Origin: Cryptosporangium minutisporangium
GTDB lineage: Bacteria > Actinomycetota > Actinomycetes > Mycobacteriales > Cryptosporangiaceae
Length of the DNA stretch: 64,000 nucleotides
Reading direction: 5' to 3'
Assembly: GCF_039536245.1 (NCBI RefSeq)
Contig: NZ_BAAAYN010000040.1
Location: forward strand, 28,492 to 92,491
The notes under the pieces: generated by a model
Told to the model about the DNA's origin: nothing
Databases searched by the model: none
What the model saw: only the letters and a program-made list of their open reading frames with translations
In this document: piece after piece, positions 1 to 8,156 of the stretch
Layout of the letters: each line of letters begins with the position of its first letter
Position numbering within the stretch: the first letter of the stretch is position 1
Translations under genes and position numbers: made by a program

Positions 1-923
1 GCGAATCCGTTGGGCTCGGCGAACCCGTTGGGCTCGGCCGGCTCCGGACCTCGGTGCGGGTCGGTGCCGCCCGACGGTGCCTCGGGAGCGCGGGGAGTGG
101 CGCGCGGCGTCGCGTCCGGAGCACCGTCGAGGCGGCCGTCGAGCACGTCGCGTTCGAGCCGCTGGAGGCCCGGCCCCGGATCGATACCGAGCTCCTCCCG
201 CAGCACCGACCGCGCGGTGCGCATCACCGCGAGCGCGTCGGCCTGGCGGCCGTCGCGGGCGAGCGCGCGGGCCCGCAGCTCCCAAGTCCGCTCGCGCAGC
301 GGATACTCCCGGGTCAGCTGGTCGAGGTCGGCGTGGAGCGACGCGTCGACGCCGAGCCCCAGCGACGCCTCGGCGCGCTCCTCCCGCGCGGTGATCCACA
401 GCTCCCGCAACCGCGCCACGTCGGCGGCGAGGAAGCCGCGTTCGGCCAGGTCCCCGTAGGGCGGTTCGCTCCACTCGGCCAGCGCGGCGTCGAGTGCGGC
501 CAGCGCCTCGGCCGGACGGCGGTCCCGCAGCGCGCGGGTGCCGGCGCGCGCTGAGGCGGTGAACCGCCGGGCGTCCACGGCGTCGTCGGGCAGCGCCAGC
601 GAGTACCCGGTGGGCGAGCTGATCAGCACGGTCGCGGCGGCCCGGGCGGCGCGGTCCGGCTCGAGCTCCGTGCGGAGTTTGGCGATGTAGGAGTGCAGTG
701 CCTGGCGGGCGGCGCGCGGCGGAGCGCCGTCCCAGATGGCCTCGACCAGCTGGTCGTAGGTGACCGCCTGTCCACCCGCGAGGACGAGCGCGGCGACCAG
801 CGCCCGCACCTGCGCGCCGCCGAGTCGCAGCGGCACGTCGTCGCGGTACGCGCGGACGCCGCCGAGGACGTCGACGCGGACCACTCCGGAGGTGTGCGGA
901 GAACCTGGCCCCGGGTCGACCAC
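1..923 (-). CDS. SARP/BTAD-family transcriptional regulator (C-terminus cut by window edge)
   Basis: The reverse strand reads an OmpR-type winged helix (begins VRVDVLGGVRAYRDD, continues GAQVRALVAALVLAGG) followed by a bacterial transcriptional activation domain with helical repeats (ARRFTASARAGTRAL, DLDQLTREYPLRERTWELRARAL, VMRTARSVLREELGIDPGPGL). This is the SARP architecture; such proteins activate secondary-metabolite or stress genes. GTG at 923 is chosen because AGGAG lies 10 nt upstream; ATG at 959 in the same frame is the alternative. The end is missing at the left edge, so an AfsR-type NB-ARC/TPR extension cannot be excluded. The visible C-terminus is a Pro/Ala-rich linker with a repeated EPNGFA unit. 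Family assignment is firm; the target is unknown. Confidence 0.85.
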   Translation of the reverse strand, partial: MVDPGPGSPHTSGVVRVDVLGGVRAYRDDVPLRLGGAQVRALVAALVLAGGQAVTYDQLVEAIWDGAPPRAARQALHSYIAKLRTELEPDRAARAAATVLISSPTGYSLALPDDAVDARRFTASARAGTRALRDRRPAEALAALDAALAEWSEPPYGDLAERGFLAADVARLRELWITAREERAEASLGLGVDASLHADLDQLTREYPLRERTWELRARALARDGRQADALAVMRTARSVLREELGIDPGPGLQRLERDVLDGRLDGAPDATPRATPRAPEAPSGGTDPHRGPEPAEPNGFAEPNGF

Positions 924-1127
924 TGCGTCCTCACTCCTCGCGATCGGCTGACCGGACATCGATCTAACGCAGAGTACGGGGAAGGGCAACAGAACCCGCT
1001 TGGCGCCACTGTGCGTGTGCGTCAGCGTCGCGACCTGATTTCGTCTTGCTCACTCCTCGGTTGCTCAGGTGTGATTCCGTGTGGTTGGGGGTAGAAGGCT
1101 CGCGTTTCGACCGACGGAGGGAGCAGG

Positions 1128-1337
1128 ATGGCCACGGCACGCGGTCACTGGGATCTGCCTCCCGGGTGGAAAGCCGACCCGGAGGACACCGCGGACGACG
1201 ACGTCCGTTTCATCGACCCGGAGGACCTCGCCGATCATCGGCTGTACGGATCGTGGTCCGACCGTGTTCCGGTGGACGCGGAGGACGCGGCGTTCGACGT
1301 CGACCGTCCGCGGGTGGAGGAGTACCTGGCGCTTTGA
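1128..1337 (+). CDS. small acidic hypothetical protein
   Basis: A 69-residue, strongly acidic protein (many Asp/Glu, repeated DPED) with no signal peptide or membrane segment. The ATG is preceded by a GGAGGGAGCAGG Shine-Dalgarno region, which makes translation credible. It stops one base before the convergent beta-lactamase stop. I do not recognise a family and no function can be assigned. Confidence 0.6.
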   Translation: MATARGHWDLPPGWKADPEDTADDDVRFIDPEDLADHRLYGSWSDRVPVDAEDAAFDVDRPRVEEYLAL

Positions 1338-1338
1338 C

Positions 1339-2496
1339 TCAGAGCCGGTTCAGTGCGCGGGTCAGGATCGTCGCCGCTCGGGCCAGCACCGTTTCGTCGT
1401 CCGCCGCGTCGAGCGCCGGCTTGCGCGTGTAGACCGCGTACACGACCGGGGCGCCGCTCGGTGGCCAGGCCACCGCGATGTCGTTGACCGCTCCGTAGCG
1501 CCCCGCGGTTCCGGTCTTGTCGCCCACCGTCCAGTTCGACGGCAAACCGGCCCGGATCCGCCGGGCGCCGGTCAAGCTCGCGCGCAGCCACTCGGTCACC
1601 AGCGTGCGGGCCGAGGCGTTCAGCGCGTCGCCGAGCACCATCCGGTGGAGCGTCCGGCCGACCGCCGCCGGTGACGTCGTGTCACGGGGGTCGCCCGGCG
1701 TGGCCTCGTTGAGTTCGGGCTCCCACCGGTCGAGCCGGGTGACGTCGTCGCCGAGCGTTCGGAGGAACCGGGTCAGCCCCGGCGGCCCGCCGAGCTCGGC
1801 CAGCAGCAGGTTGCCCGCAGTGTTGTCGCTCTGGGTGACGGTGGCCACGCAGAGTTCCGCCAGCGGCATGCCGTCGTCCAGGTATTGGTCGGTGACGGGC
1901 GAGTGGGGCAGCACGTCGTCGCGGCTCCAGCGGACGACCCGGTCGAGCCCGCCGCGCTGAGCGACCGCCGCCGCGGCGAGCACCTTGAACGTGGAGGCGA
2001 GCGGGAAGCGTTCGTCGGGGCGGTGGGCGACGGCGGTGCCGGTGCCGGTGTCCAGGGCCCACGCGCCGATCCGGGTGCCGGTCGACGTCTCCAGCGCCTG
2101 CAGTTCGGGCACGGCGGCCGGGGCCGGGGTCGCGGTTGGACTTCCGCCCGCCGTCGGTGTCGGGCTCGCGGTCGGCGTCGGGGACACCTCCGGGTCGGCC
2201 GACGTCGATTGGCAGGCCGCGAGCAACGAAAGAGCCGCCCCACCCACCAGAACGGATCGGCGGGTGAGGCGGCTTTGCTCAGCCGCACCGTGTCGGCTCA
2301 CCAGAACGGATCGGGGGGTGGGGCGGCTTTGCTCAGCCGCACCGTGTCGGCTCACCAGAACGGATCGGGGGGTGGGGCGGCTTTGCTCAGCCGCACCGTG
2401 TCGGCTCACCAGAACGGATCGGGGGGTGGGGCGGCTTTGCTCAGCCGCACCGTGTCGGCTCACCAGAACGGATCGGGGGGTGGGGCGGCTCTGCAC
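1339..2496 (-). CDS. class A beta-lactamase with repeat-expanded N-terminus
   Basis: Secreted serine beta-lactamase hydrolysing beta-lactam rings. All class A motifs are visible: STFK (nucleophile Ser and Lys), SDN, EPELN (Glu166 region) and KTGT. Ahead of the catalytic domain are a Pro/Thr/Ser linker and a Tat-plus-lipobox signal (RLTRRSVLVGG then LSLLAAC), so the mature protein is probably a lipoprotein. The reading frame then continues upstream through four further copies of an 18-residue unit derived from the same signal segment. The farthest start, GTG 2496, gives 385 residues; GTG 2301, giving a normal-length signal peptide, may be the functional start. No start has a good Shine-Dalgarno. 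Family is certain, start uncertain. Confidence 0.9.
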   Translation of the reverse strand: MQSRPTPRSVLVSRHGAAEQSRPTPRSVLVSRHGAAEQSRPTPRSVLVSRHGAAEQSRPTPRSVLVSRHGAAEQSRLTRRSVLVGGAALSLLAACQSTSADPEVSPTPTASPTPTAGGSPTATPAPAAVPELQALETSTGTRIGAWALDTGTGTAVAHRPDERFPLASTFKVLAAAAVAQRGGLDRVVRWSRDDVLPHSPVTDQYLDDGMPLAELCVATVTQSDNTAGNLLLAELGGPPGLTRFLRTLGDDVTRLDRWEPELNEATPGDPRDTTSPAAVGRTLHRMVLGDALNASARTLVTEWLRASLTGARRIRAGLPSNWTVGDKTGTAGRYGAVNDIAVAWPPSGAPVVYAVYTRKPALDAADDETVLARAATILTRALNRL

Positions 2497-2512
2497 AGCC
2501 GCACCGTATCGG
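2243..2512. repeat. 54-bp tandem repeat, five units, inside the beta-lactamase signal region
   Basis: Units begin at 2243, 2297, 2351, 2405 and 2459, each exactly 54 bp. The three central units are identical; the unit at 2243 (the true signal-peptide segment) and the last unit at 2459 differ by a few bases. Fifty-four bases is 18 codons, so copy number changes keep frame. Each unit carries a GTG codon in the beta-lactamase frame, so every copy supplies a possible start. The twin-arginine pair is present only in the unit next to the mature protein; upstream copies read PR instead of RR. Confidence 0.95.
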
Positions 2513-2547
2513 ACGGCGTCGACCGTACGGTGCGCTGCGGGGACGGA

Positions 2548-3096
2548 TCAGGCGGTGGGGCTCGCGGTAGGGGCGGCTTCGTCGGTGGGCGCGTCGGTGG
2601 GCGTGTCGGTCGGGGCCGGAGTCGGCGCGGTGCGGCCGCTGGCGTTGATCCGGACCGCGGAGCGGGTGGTCCCGGTTTGCGTTCCGCTCAGCGCGACGTG
2701 GGCACCGGTGGGAACCGCGGCCAGCGTGGCCCGCGCGTCGTTCACCGTGATCTTCGCGGTGGCCGCGACGCCGACCGTGACCGATGTGCCGCGACCGGTC
2801 TTCCCGCCCTTGACCGTGAGCGTGAGGGTGCGCGCGGTGGCGTCGACGGCGGTGACCGTACCGGTGAAGGAGAACGGAACCGGCTTCGCGATCGGCTTCT
2901 TCGCCACCGGCGCGGGGGTCGGCTTCTTGGCGACCGGCGCCGGCTTCTTCGCCACGGGGGCGGGCTTCTTGGCCGCGGGGGCGGCGACGGGCTTCTTCGC
3001 GGCGGCCGTCGTACCGGCCACCGCGGGAGCGGCGAGCCCCCCGGCGACGACGGCACCGGCGACGAGCGGCAGGACGGCGAGGGCGAGGCGGCGCAT
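2548..3096 (-). CDS. secreted Lys/Pro/Ala-repeat protein with DUF5666-like domain
   Basis: An exported protein of 182 residues: signal peptide (MRRLALAVLPLVAGAVVAG), a low-complexity segment of repeated AKKPAPV/VAKKP units, a small beta-rich domain (FTGTVTAVDATARTLTLTVKG through VALSGTQTG) resembling DUF5666/OB-like domains, and a Thr/Pro/Asp tail. The basic AKKP repeat suggests a cell-wall-spanning or polyanion-binding linker (inference). ATG 3096 is chosen because AGGAG sits 7 nt upstream. Its TGA is in frame with the downstream beta-lactamase frame, 51 nt before that gene's farthest start, so the two may be cotranscribed. Confidence 0.75.
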   Translation of the reverse strand: MRRLALAVLPLVAGAVVAGGLAAPAVAGTTAAAKKPVAAPAAKKPAPVAKKPAPVAKKPTPAPVAKKPIAKPVPFSFTGTVTAVDATARTLTLTVKGGKTGRGTSVTVGVAATAKITVNDARATLAAVPTGAHVALSGTQTGTTRSAVRINASGRTAPTPAPTDTPTDAPTDEAAPTASPTA

Positions 3097-3366
3097 GGGG
3101 GGACTCCTGGACGGAACGCGGGGGTACGTCATCCACCATCGGGCGCGGCGGGGGCGGGTCGACTGCGCGCCGGGTGCATTTCGGGTGCGCCCTCGCCCCG
3201 CCAGCGGCAACCGGCGACGCGGGGCACGGAGTGATTCCTGAGCGGCGCGTCCGGGGTACTCGTCCGGCAGCAGACGGAATCACCGCGGGGCGCCGCCGCG
3301 TTACCTCGGTGGTTCGCCGACGAGAGCGCGGATCGACCGCGACACCGCATCGAAGGAGACGCCGCG

Positions 3367-3747
3367 ATGACCGCATGGAACCCGGACGATCTGCACCGTG
3401 TCGGCCGCGCCATCGAACTGCAGATCACCTCGGCCCGGCCGGACGGCACCCTGCGGCCCTACGTGACGATCTGGGCGGTCCAGGTGGGTGTGGACCTCTA
3501 CGTGCGGTCCGCCTACGGCGCGAACAACGGCTGGTACCGGCGTGCGAAGGCCAGCGGAACCGGCCGTATCCGCGCCGGTGGGGTGGAGCAGAACGTCACG
3601 TTCGCCGAGGCCGACGCCGACGTGCACCCCGCGATCGACGAGGCATACCACGCGAAGTACGACCAGTACGGGCCGGCGATCGTCGGCACGGTCGTCGGCC
3701 CGCAGGCTGCCGGCGTCACGCTCCGCGTCGTGCCCCGCGCGAGCTGA
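3367..3747 (+). CDS. DUF2255 family protein
   Basis: A 126-residue protein matching the DUF2255 pattern: N-terminal ELQITSARPDGTLRPYVTIWAVQVG, central YVRSAYGANNGWYRRAKASGTGRI and C-terminal AYHAKYDQYGPAIVGTVVG. The central stretch resembles deazaflavin/FMN-binding split-barrel nitroreductase proteins, which handle small flavin-dependent reductions, but the biochemical role of DUF2255 is not established. AAGGAG precedes the ATG by about 8 nt. It stands alone, convergent with the following CMD-family gene. Confidence 0.8.
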   Translation: MTAWNPDDLHRVGRAIELQITSARPDGTLRPYVTIWAVQVGVDLYVRSAYGANNGWYRRAKASGTGRIRAGGVEQNVTFAEADADVHPAIDEAYHAKYDQYGPAIVGTVVGPQAAGVTLRVVPRAS

Positions 3748-3766
3748 CGGCGGGCGGGGCCCGGCG

Positions 3767-4327
3767 CTACTCCTCGGCGGCGAAGATGCGGAGCTGGAGC
3801 GCGAGCATCGCGTAGTACCCGACGAGCGTGGTCAGCTCGAACAGGCCCCGCGCGCCGAGCTCCTGCACCGCCGCCTCGTACCCGGCGTCGTCGAGCGTGC
3901 GATCCCGGAGCAGCGCGCGGGCGGTCCGCAGCACGACCCGCTCCACCCCCGTCAGCGACGCGGGGTCCGACCCGTCCCGCACCGCGGCGAGTTCGTCGTC
4001 GGTGAGCCCGGCCAGCCGCCCGACGGCCTCGTGGGCGAGCCGCTCGAACGCGCTGTCCTCGTACGCCGCGACCGCGAGGATCGCCAGCTCACGTGCGCGA
4101 TCGGAGAGCACCGAGGAGTACCGCACCGCCTCGCCGATCGCTTGCAGCGCACCCCCGACCGGCGGGCTGAGCAGCATCGCGTTGAACGGGCCGCGCAGCG
4201 TTCCGTCGTCCTCGGTCAGCGGGAACGCCTGGGGCCCGGACGCGCGCCGGCCGCCGGTGACGGCCCGGTAGACCCGCTGCTGGTCGTCGTCCAACTCGGA
4301 GGGCGAGAAGCGCGGCAGACGGGTCAC
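3767..4327 (-). CDS. carboxymuconolactone decarboxylase (CMD/AhpD-like) family protein
   Basis: A 186-residue all-alpha CMD-fold protein: LSDRARELAILAVAAYEDSAFERLAHEAVGRLAG is the diagnostic helical segment, followed by FELTTLVGYYAMLALQLRIF. The classic CxxC of peroxidase-active AhpD proteins is absent, so it is more like the gamma-carboxymuconolactone decarboxylase side of the family; substrate unknown. GTG 4327 gives a typical length and is preceded at 7 nt by TAGCCT, a leaderless -10 pattern; an ATG at 4411 is possible but lies in an unlikely extension. It is divergent from the Baeyer-Villiger monooxygenase gene. Confidence 0.8.
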   Translation of the reverse strand: MTRLPRFSPSELDDDQQRVYRAVTGGRRASGPQAFPLTEDDGTLRGPFNAMLLSPPVGGALQAIGEAVRYSSVLSDRARELAILAVAAYEDSAFERLAHEAVGRLAGLTDDELAAVRDGSDPASLTGVERVVLRTARALLRDRTLDDAGYEAAVQELGARGLFELTTLVGYYAMLALQLRIFAAEE

Positions 4328-4458
4328 GATCCGCAGGCTAGTACGTGGTGCAGATCGCACCGTTGAGGCGGCGATTCGAGGCGTCCTGCTCTTGGTACCG
4401 GACGGTTCCACGCTCGATGATGGCGTAGCACCGTCCTGGCGACCGAGGGAGTCTCGTC

Positions 4459-5985
4459 ATGCCCGCTGCGTCCATCTCTCCGGAGGAGCCTCCGACCGGC
4501 CTCGAACACGTCGACGTCGTGATCGTCGGCGCCGGCATCTCCGGAATCGGCGCGGCGTACTACCTGCAGAACCGCGCACCGGGAAAGACCTACACGATCC
4601 TCGAGGCGCGTGGCGCGACCGGCGGAACGTGGGACCTGTTCCGCTACCCGGGGATCCGGTCGGACTCCGACCTGCACACGTTCGGGTACGAGTTCAAGCC
4701 GTGGCGGGACGAGGAGTCGATCGCCGGCGCCGACAAGATCCTCGCGTACCTGCGGGAGACCGCCGCGGAGAACGACATCGACCGCCACGTCCGGTTCCAC
4801 CACCGGGTGGTCGGCGCCGCCTGGTCGAGCGCGGACGCCCGGTGGGTCGTCGACGTCGAGCGCACCGACACCGGTGAGCGGACGCAGCTCTCCGCGAGCT
4901 GGATCTTCACCGCGACCGGCTACTACCGCTACGACGAGGGCTTCACCCCGCACTTCGAGGGCCGCGACCGGTTCGGCGGCCCGATCGTCCACCCGCAGCA
5001 CTGGCCGGAGGACCTCGACTACGCGGGCAAGCGGGTCGTGGTGATCGGCAGCGGAGCCACCGCGGTGACGCTGGTGCCGGCGCTGGCCAAGACCGCGGCG
5101 CACGTGACGATGCTCCAACGCACGCCGACGTACATCATGCCGGTGCCGTCGAAGGACCCGATCGCCAACCGGCTGCGGAAGATCCTCCCGCCCGATCGCG
5201 CGTACGCGCTCACCCGCCGCAAGAACATCGCGCAGCAGGCGGCGATCTGGAAGTTCGCCCAACGGTTCCCGAACGCCGCGCGGAAGATCATCCGGTCGGT
5301 CAACGCCAAGCAGCTGCCCGCCGGCTATCCGGTCGACGAACACTTCAACCCGCCGTACGGCCCGTGGGACCAGCGGCTCTGCGCGGTGCCCGACGGTGAC
5401 CTGTTCCGGGTGCTGCGCAAGGGCACGGCCTCGGTGGTGACCGACCGGATCGAGACGTTCACCGAGAACGGCGTCCGGCTGGTCTCCGGCCGGGAGCTGG
5501 AAGCCGACATCATCGTCACCGCCACCGGCCTCAACCTGCTGCCGTTCGGCGGCACCGACGTCACCGTCGACGGCGTCCCGGTGAACCTGCCGGAGACCGT
5601 CGCGTTCCGGGGCATGATGCTTTCCGGCGTTCCGAACCTCGCGTTCGCGATCGGATACACGAACTCCTCCTGGACGCTCAAGGTCGGGCTGCTCTGCGAG
5701 TACTTCTGCCGTCTGCTCAACCACATGGACGCGCACCGCTACGACTCCTGCGTACCGGTGGTGCCGGATCCGGACATGCCCACGCGTCCGTTCCTGGACT
5801 TCGACGCCGGGTACGTCAAGCGGTCGCTCGACCAGCTGCCCCGGCAGGGCGCGGCGGCTCCGTGGCTGATGTCGATGAGCTACCAGGACGACGTCAAGCT
5901 GCTGCGCAACGGCCCGGTCACCGACCCGGCACTGCGGTTCACGTCCGTCGACCGGGCGGCCACCGCGGCGGAGATGGCCCGATGA
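4459..5985 (+). CDS. EthA-like type I Baeyer-Villiger / flavin-containing monooxygenase
   Basis: FAD- and NADPH-dependent monooxygenase inserting oxygen next to ketones or oxidising S/N heteroatoms. Visible motifs: FAD Rossmann GAGISGIG (24-31), the Baeyer-Villiger fingerprint FGGPIVHPQHWP (about 172-183) and the NADPH Rossmann GSGATA (197-202). Many blocks resemble mycobacterial EthA (TWDLFRYPGIRSDSDLHTFG, HVTMLQRTPTYI, MMLSGVPN, GYTNSSWTLK). Length 508 is normal. A GAGGGAG ribosome site precedes the ATG. The next gene, an SDR, starts inside its stop codon (ATGA), so the two are translationally coupled; a ketone/alcohol oxidation route is a reasonable inference. Confidence 0.9.
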   Translation: MPAASISPEEPPTGLEHVDVVIVGAGISGIGAAYYLQNRAPGKTYTILEARGATGGTWDLFRYPGIRSDSDLHTFGYEFKPWRDEESIAGADKILAYLRETAAENDIDRHVRFHHRVVGAAWSSADARWVVDVERTDTGERTQLSASWIFTATGYYRYDEGFTPHFEGRDRFGGPIVHPQHWPEDLDYAGKRVVVIGSGATAVTLVPALAKTAAHVTMLQRTPTYIMPVPSKDPIANRLRKILPPDRAYALTRRKNIAQQAAIWKFAQRFPNAARKIIRSVNAKQLPAGYPVDEHFNPPYGPWDQRLCAVPDGDLFRVLRKGTASVVTDRIETFTENGVRLVSGRELEADIIVTATGLNLLPFGGTDVTVDGVPVNLPETVAFRGMMLSGVPNLAFAIGYTNSSWTLKVGLLCEYFCRLLNHMDAHRYDSCVPVVPDPDMPTRPFLDFDAGYVKRSLDQLPRQGAAAPWLMSMSYQDDVKLLRNGPVTDPALRFTSVDRAATAAEMAR

Positions 5986-6833
5986 GCGACTTCGCCGGAA
6001 AGGTCGCCGTCGTCACCGGCGCGGGCTCCGGTATCGGCCGGGCCCTGGCACTCGGGCTGGCCCGCCGCGGCGCACGCCTGGCGCTCAGCGACGTCGACGG
6101 CGCCGGGCTCGCCGGAACCGCCGACGAGGTGTCCGCGCTCGGTGCGCCGGTGCACGCCGAGCGGCTCGACGTCGGCGACCGGGACGCGTTCGGGGCGTAC
6201 GCCGCCGCGGTGGCCGGCCACTACGGCGTCGTCCACCAGCTCTACAACAACGCGGGGATCGCCGACTCGGCGCCGTCGATCCTGGAGTCGAATTACGACG
6301 CGTTCGAGCGGGTGCTGCGCGTCAACCTGTGGGGCGTCATCCAGGGCACGAAGGAGTTCCTGCCGCACCTGGTGGCGTCCGGCGACGGGCACGTCGTCAA
6401 CATCTCCAGCCTGAACGGGTTCCTGGCGCAGGCCGGGCTCGGCCCGTACTGCACGTCGAAGTTCGCGGTGCGGGGCTTCACCGAGACGCTGCGGTCGGAG
6501 ATGCTGCGCGACGGCCACCCGGTGCGCGTCACGGTCGTCCACCCCGGCGGCGTCGCGACGAACATCGCGGTGGCCGCGCTGACCGCGGCGCGGGAGCGCG
6601 GCGAGACCGTCACCGCGGAGCAGGAGAGCCGCACCCGGACCTACAGCGAGAAGCTGCTGCGGATGGACCCGCAGCGGGCGGCGACGATCATCCTCGACGG
6701 TGTCCGCGCCGACCGGCCGCGGATCCTGGTGGGCAACGACGCCAAGGCGGTGGACGTGCTGGTCCGGCTGGTGCCGCGGAACTACCCGCGGCTGGTGAAC
6801 TGGTGGGGCAAGCGGCTGTTTCCGGAGCAGTGA
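5982..6833 (+). CDS. short-chain dehydrogenase/reductase (SDR)
   Basis: A 283-residue classical SDR: cofactor motif TGAGSGIG near the N-terminus, YNNAGIA (NNAG), catalytic Ser in INISSLNG context, YCTSK (YxxxK) and a PGGVATNI segment. Such enzymes interconvert alcohols and ketones with NAD(P). The ATG overlaps the stop of the upstream EthA-like monooxygenase by 4 bp, implying coupled translation and a shared pathway, for example oxidation of a secondary alcohol to the ketone used by the monooxygenase (inference). Confidence 0.9.
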   Translation: MSDFAGKVAVVTGAGSGIGRALALGLARRGARLALSDVDGAGLAGTADEVSALGAPVHAERLDVGDRDAFGAYAAAVAGHYGVVHQLYNNAGIADSAPSILESNYDAFERVLRVNLWGVIQGTKEFLPHLVASGDGHVVNISSLNGFLAQAGLGPYCTSKFAVRGFTETLRSEMLRDGHPVRVTVVHPGGVATNIAVAALTAARERGETVTAEQESRTRTYSEKLLRMDPQRAATIILDGVRADRPRILVGNDAKAVDVLVRLVPRNYPRLVNWWGKRLFPEQ

Positions 6834-6901
6834 CCCGGGGCCCGGGGATCGAGCCTCGGCCCGGCGGGACCGGTCCGGTGGGGCCAGTACAGACTGGGCC
6901 G

Positions 6902-8131
6902 GTGGGCGGGAATTGGCCGGTGCCCTCGACGCGGGTGCGAGAGCTGATCCGGCGTGGTGCCGAGATCGCACTGCACCCGCCGGGCGCGTGGATCGAGGAG
7001 CTGTACGCCGCGGCGCTCGGCGGGGAGCGCATGCGGGCGATCGCGGAGGACCCGGTGCTCAGCGAGGGAGCCCGGCGGACGAACGTCGCGAACGTGCTGC
7101 ACTGGGCCGCCGCGAACCTGCAGCGGCCGGGGGAGCGGGTTCCGGCGAACGTCAGCGCCGAGGTCCTGGAGATCGCCAGGGACCTGGTTCGCCGTGGCCT
7201 CGACGAGCGGGCGCTGGACTCGTACCGCACCGCGCAGAACGTCGCGTGGCGGCACTGGATGGAGATCTGCTTCGAGCTGACCGACGACCCGGCCGAGCTG
7301 CGGGAGCTGCTCGACGTCTCGTCCCGGTCGATCGGGACGTTCCTCGACGACACGGTCACCGCGCTCACCGTCCGCATGCAGGCCGAGCGGGAGGAACTGA
7401 CCCGCGGCACCCACGCCGAGCGCCGGGCGGCGGTGACGCTGCTGCTGGAGGGCGCACCGATCAGCCGCAGCCGGGCCGAGGACCAGCTCGGTTACCGGCT
7501 CGGCGGCCCGCACGTCGCCGCGATCGTCTGGAGCAGCACCGGCACGCCGATGAGCGAGCTGGAGGACACCGCAGAGGCGGTCCGGAAAGCCGGCGGGGCG
7601 TCCCGCCGGCTCACCGTGCTGGCCGGCGCGGGCACGGTGTGGATCTGGCTGCCCACCGCGGACGCACCGCCCACCGAAGCGCTCCAGGCGCACCTGCCGG
7701 GGAGCGCGGACGTCCGGGTCGCCGTCGGACGTCCGGGACGTGACCTCGAGGGCTTCCGGCGCAGCCACCTCGACGCGCTGACCACCCAGCGCATGCTGGC
7801 CCGGCTGACCTCGCCCCGGCGGATCGCCCGGTTCGAGGACGTCCAGCTGGTCGCGGCCCTGACCGCGGACCCGACCCAGGCCGACGAGTTCGTCGCGGAG
7901 ACGCTCGGCGAGTTGGCCGCGGCCGAGCCGGAGCTGCGCGACACGCTCGTGACCTACCTGCGCGAACAGTGCAACAGCTCCCGCACGGCCGAGCGGCTGT
8001 TCACCCACCGCAACACCGTGCTGCGGCGGCTGGCCCGGGCCGACGATCTGCTGCCGAGGCCGCTGGCGCAGAACACGATCGCCGTCGCGGCCGCGCTGGA
8101 GGTCCTGCACTGGCGCGGCCGCGCGGGGTGA
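6902..8131 (+). CDS. PucR/CdaR-family transcriptional regulator
   Basis: A 409-residue protein with a helical N-terminal sensor region (EEVLEIARDLVRRGLDERALDSYRTAQN), a central GGDEF-like CdaR segment and a C-terminal PucR HTH: ELRDTLVTYLREQCNSSRTAERLFTHRNTVLRRLARADDLL. Family members control purine, diacid or amino-acid catabolism. It follows the monooxygenase/SDR pair on the same strand with about 70 nt between, so it may regulate that pair. GTG 6902 is the first reasonable start; GTG 6920 is an alternative, and neither has a clear ribosome site. Confidence 0.85.
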   Translation: MGGNWPVPSTRVRELIRRGAEIALHPPGAWIEELYAAALGGERMRAIAEDPVLSEGARRTNVANVLHWAAANLQRPGERVPANVSAEVLEIARDLVRRGLDERALDSYRTAQNVAWRHWMEICFELTDDPAELRELLDVSSRSIGTFLDDTVTALTVRMQAEREELTRGTHAERRAAVTLLLEGAPISRSRAEDQLGYRLGGPHVAAIVWSSTGTPMSELEDTAEAVRKAGGASRRLTVLAGAGTVWIWLPTADAPPTEALQAHLPGSADVRVAVGRPGRDLEGFRRSHLDALTTQRMLARLTSPRRIARFEDVQLVAALTADPTQADEFVAETLGELAAAEPELRDTLVTYLREQCNSSRTAERLFTHRNTVLRRLARADDLLPRPLAQNTIAVAAALEVLHWRGRAG

Positions 8132-8135
8132 GCGC

Positions 8136-8156
8136 TAGGCGGTGTTTCACCGCCTA
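8136..8156. terminator. hairpin between convergent genes
   Basis: TAGGCGGTG, loop TTT, CACCGCCTA: a perfect 9-bp stem placed between the PucR gene and the convergent DUF3455 gene. The right arm contains the stop codon of the DUF3455 gene, so it probably serves both directions. Confidence 0.6.

Noticed and set aside
1885..3234. Plus-strand open frames across the beta-lactamase repeat and the AKKP protein
   Set aside because: They arise from the 54-bp repeat and GC bias and read as low-complexity Gly/Arg or Ser/Pro; the minus strand carries recognisable proteins.
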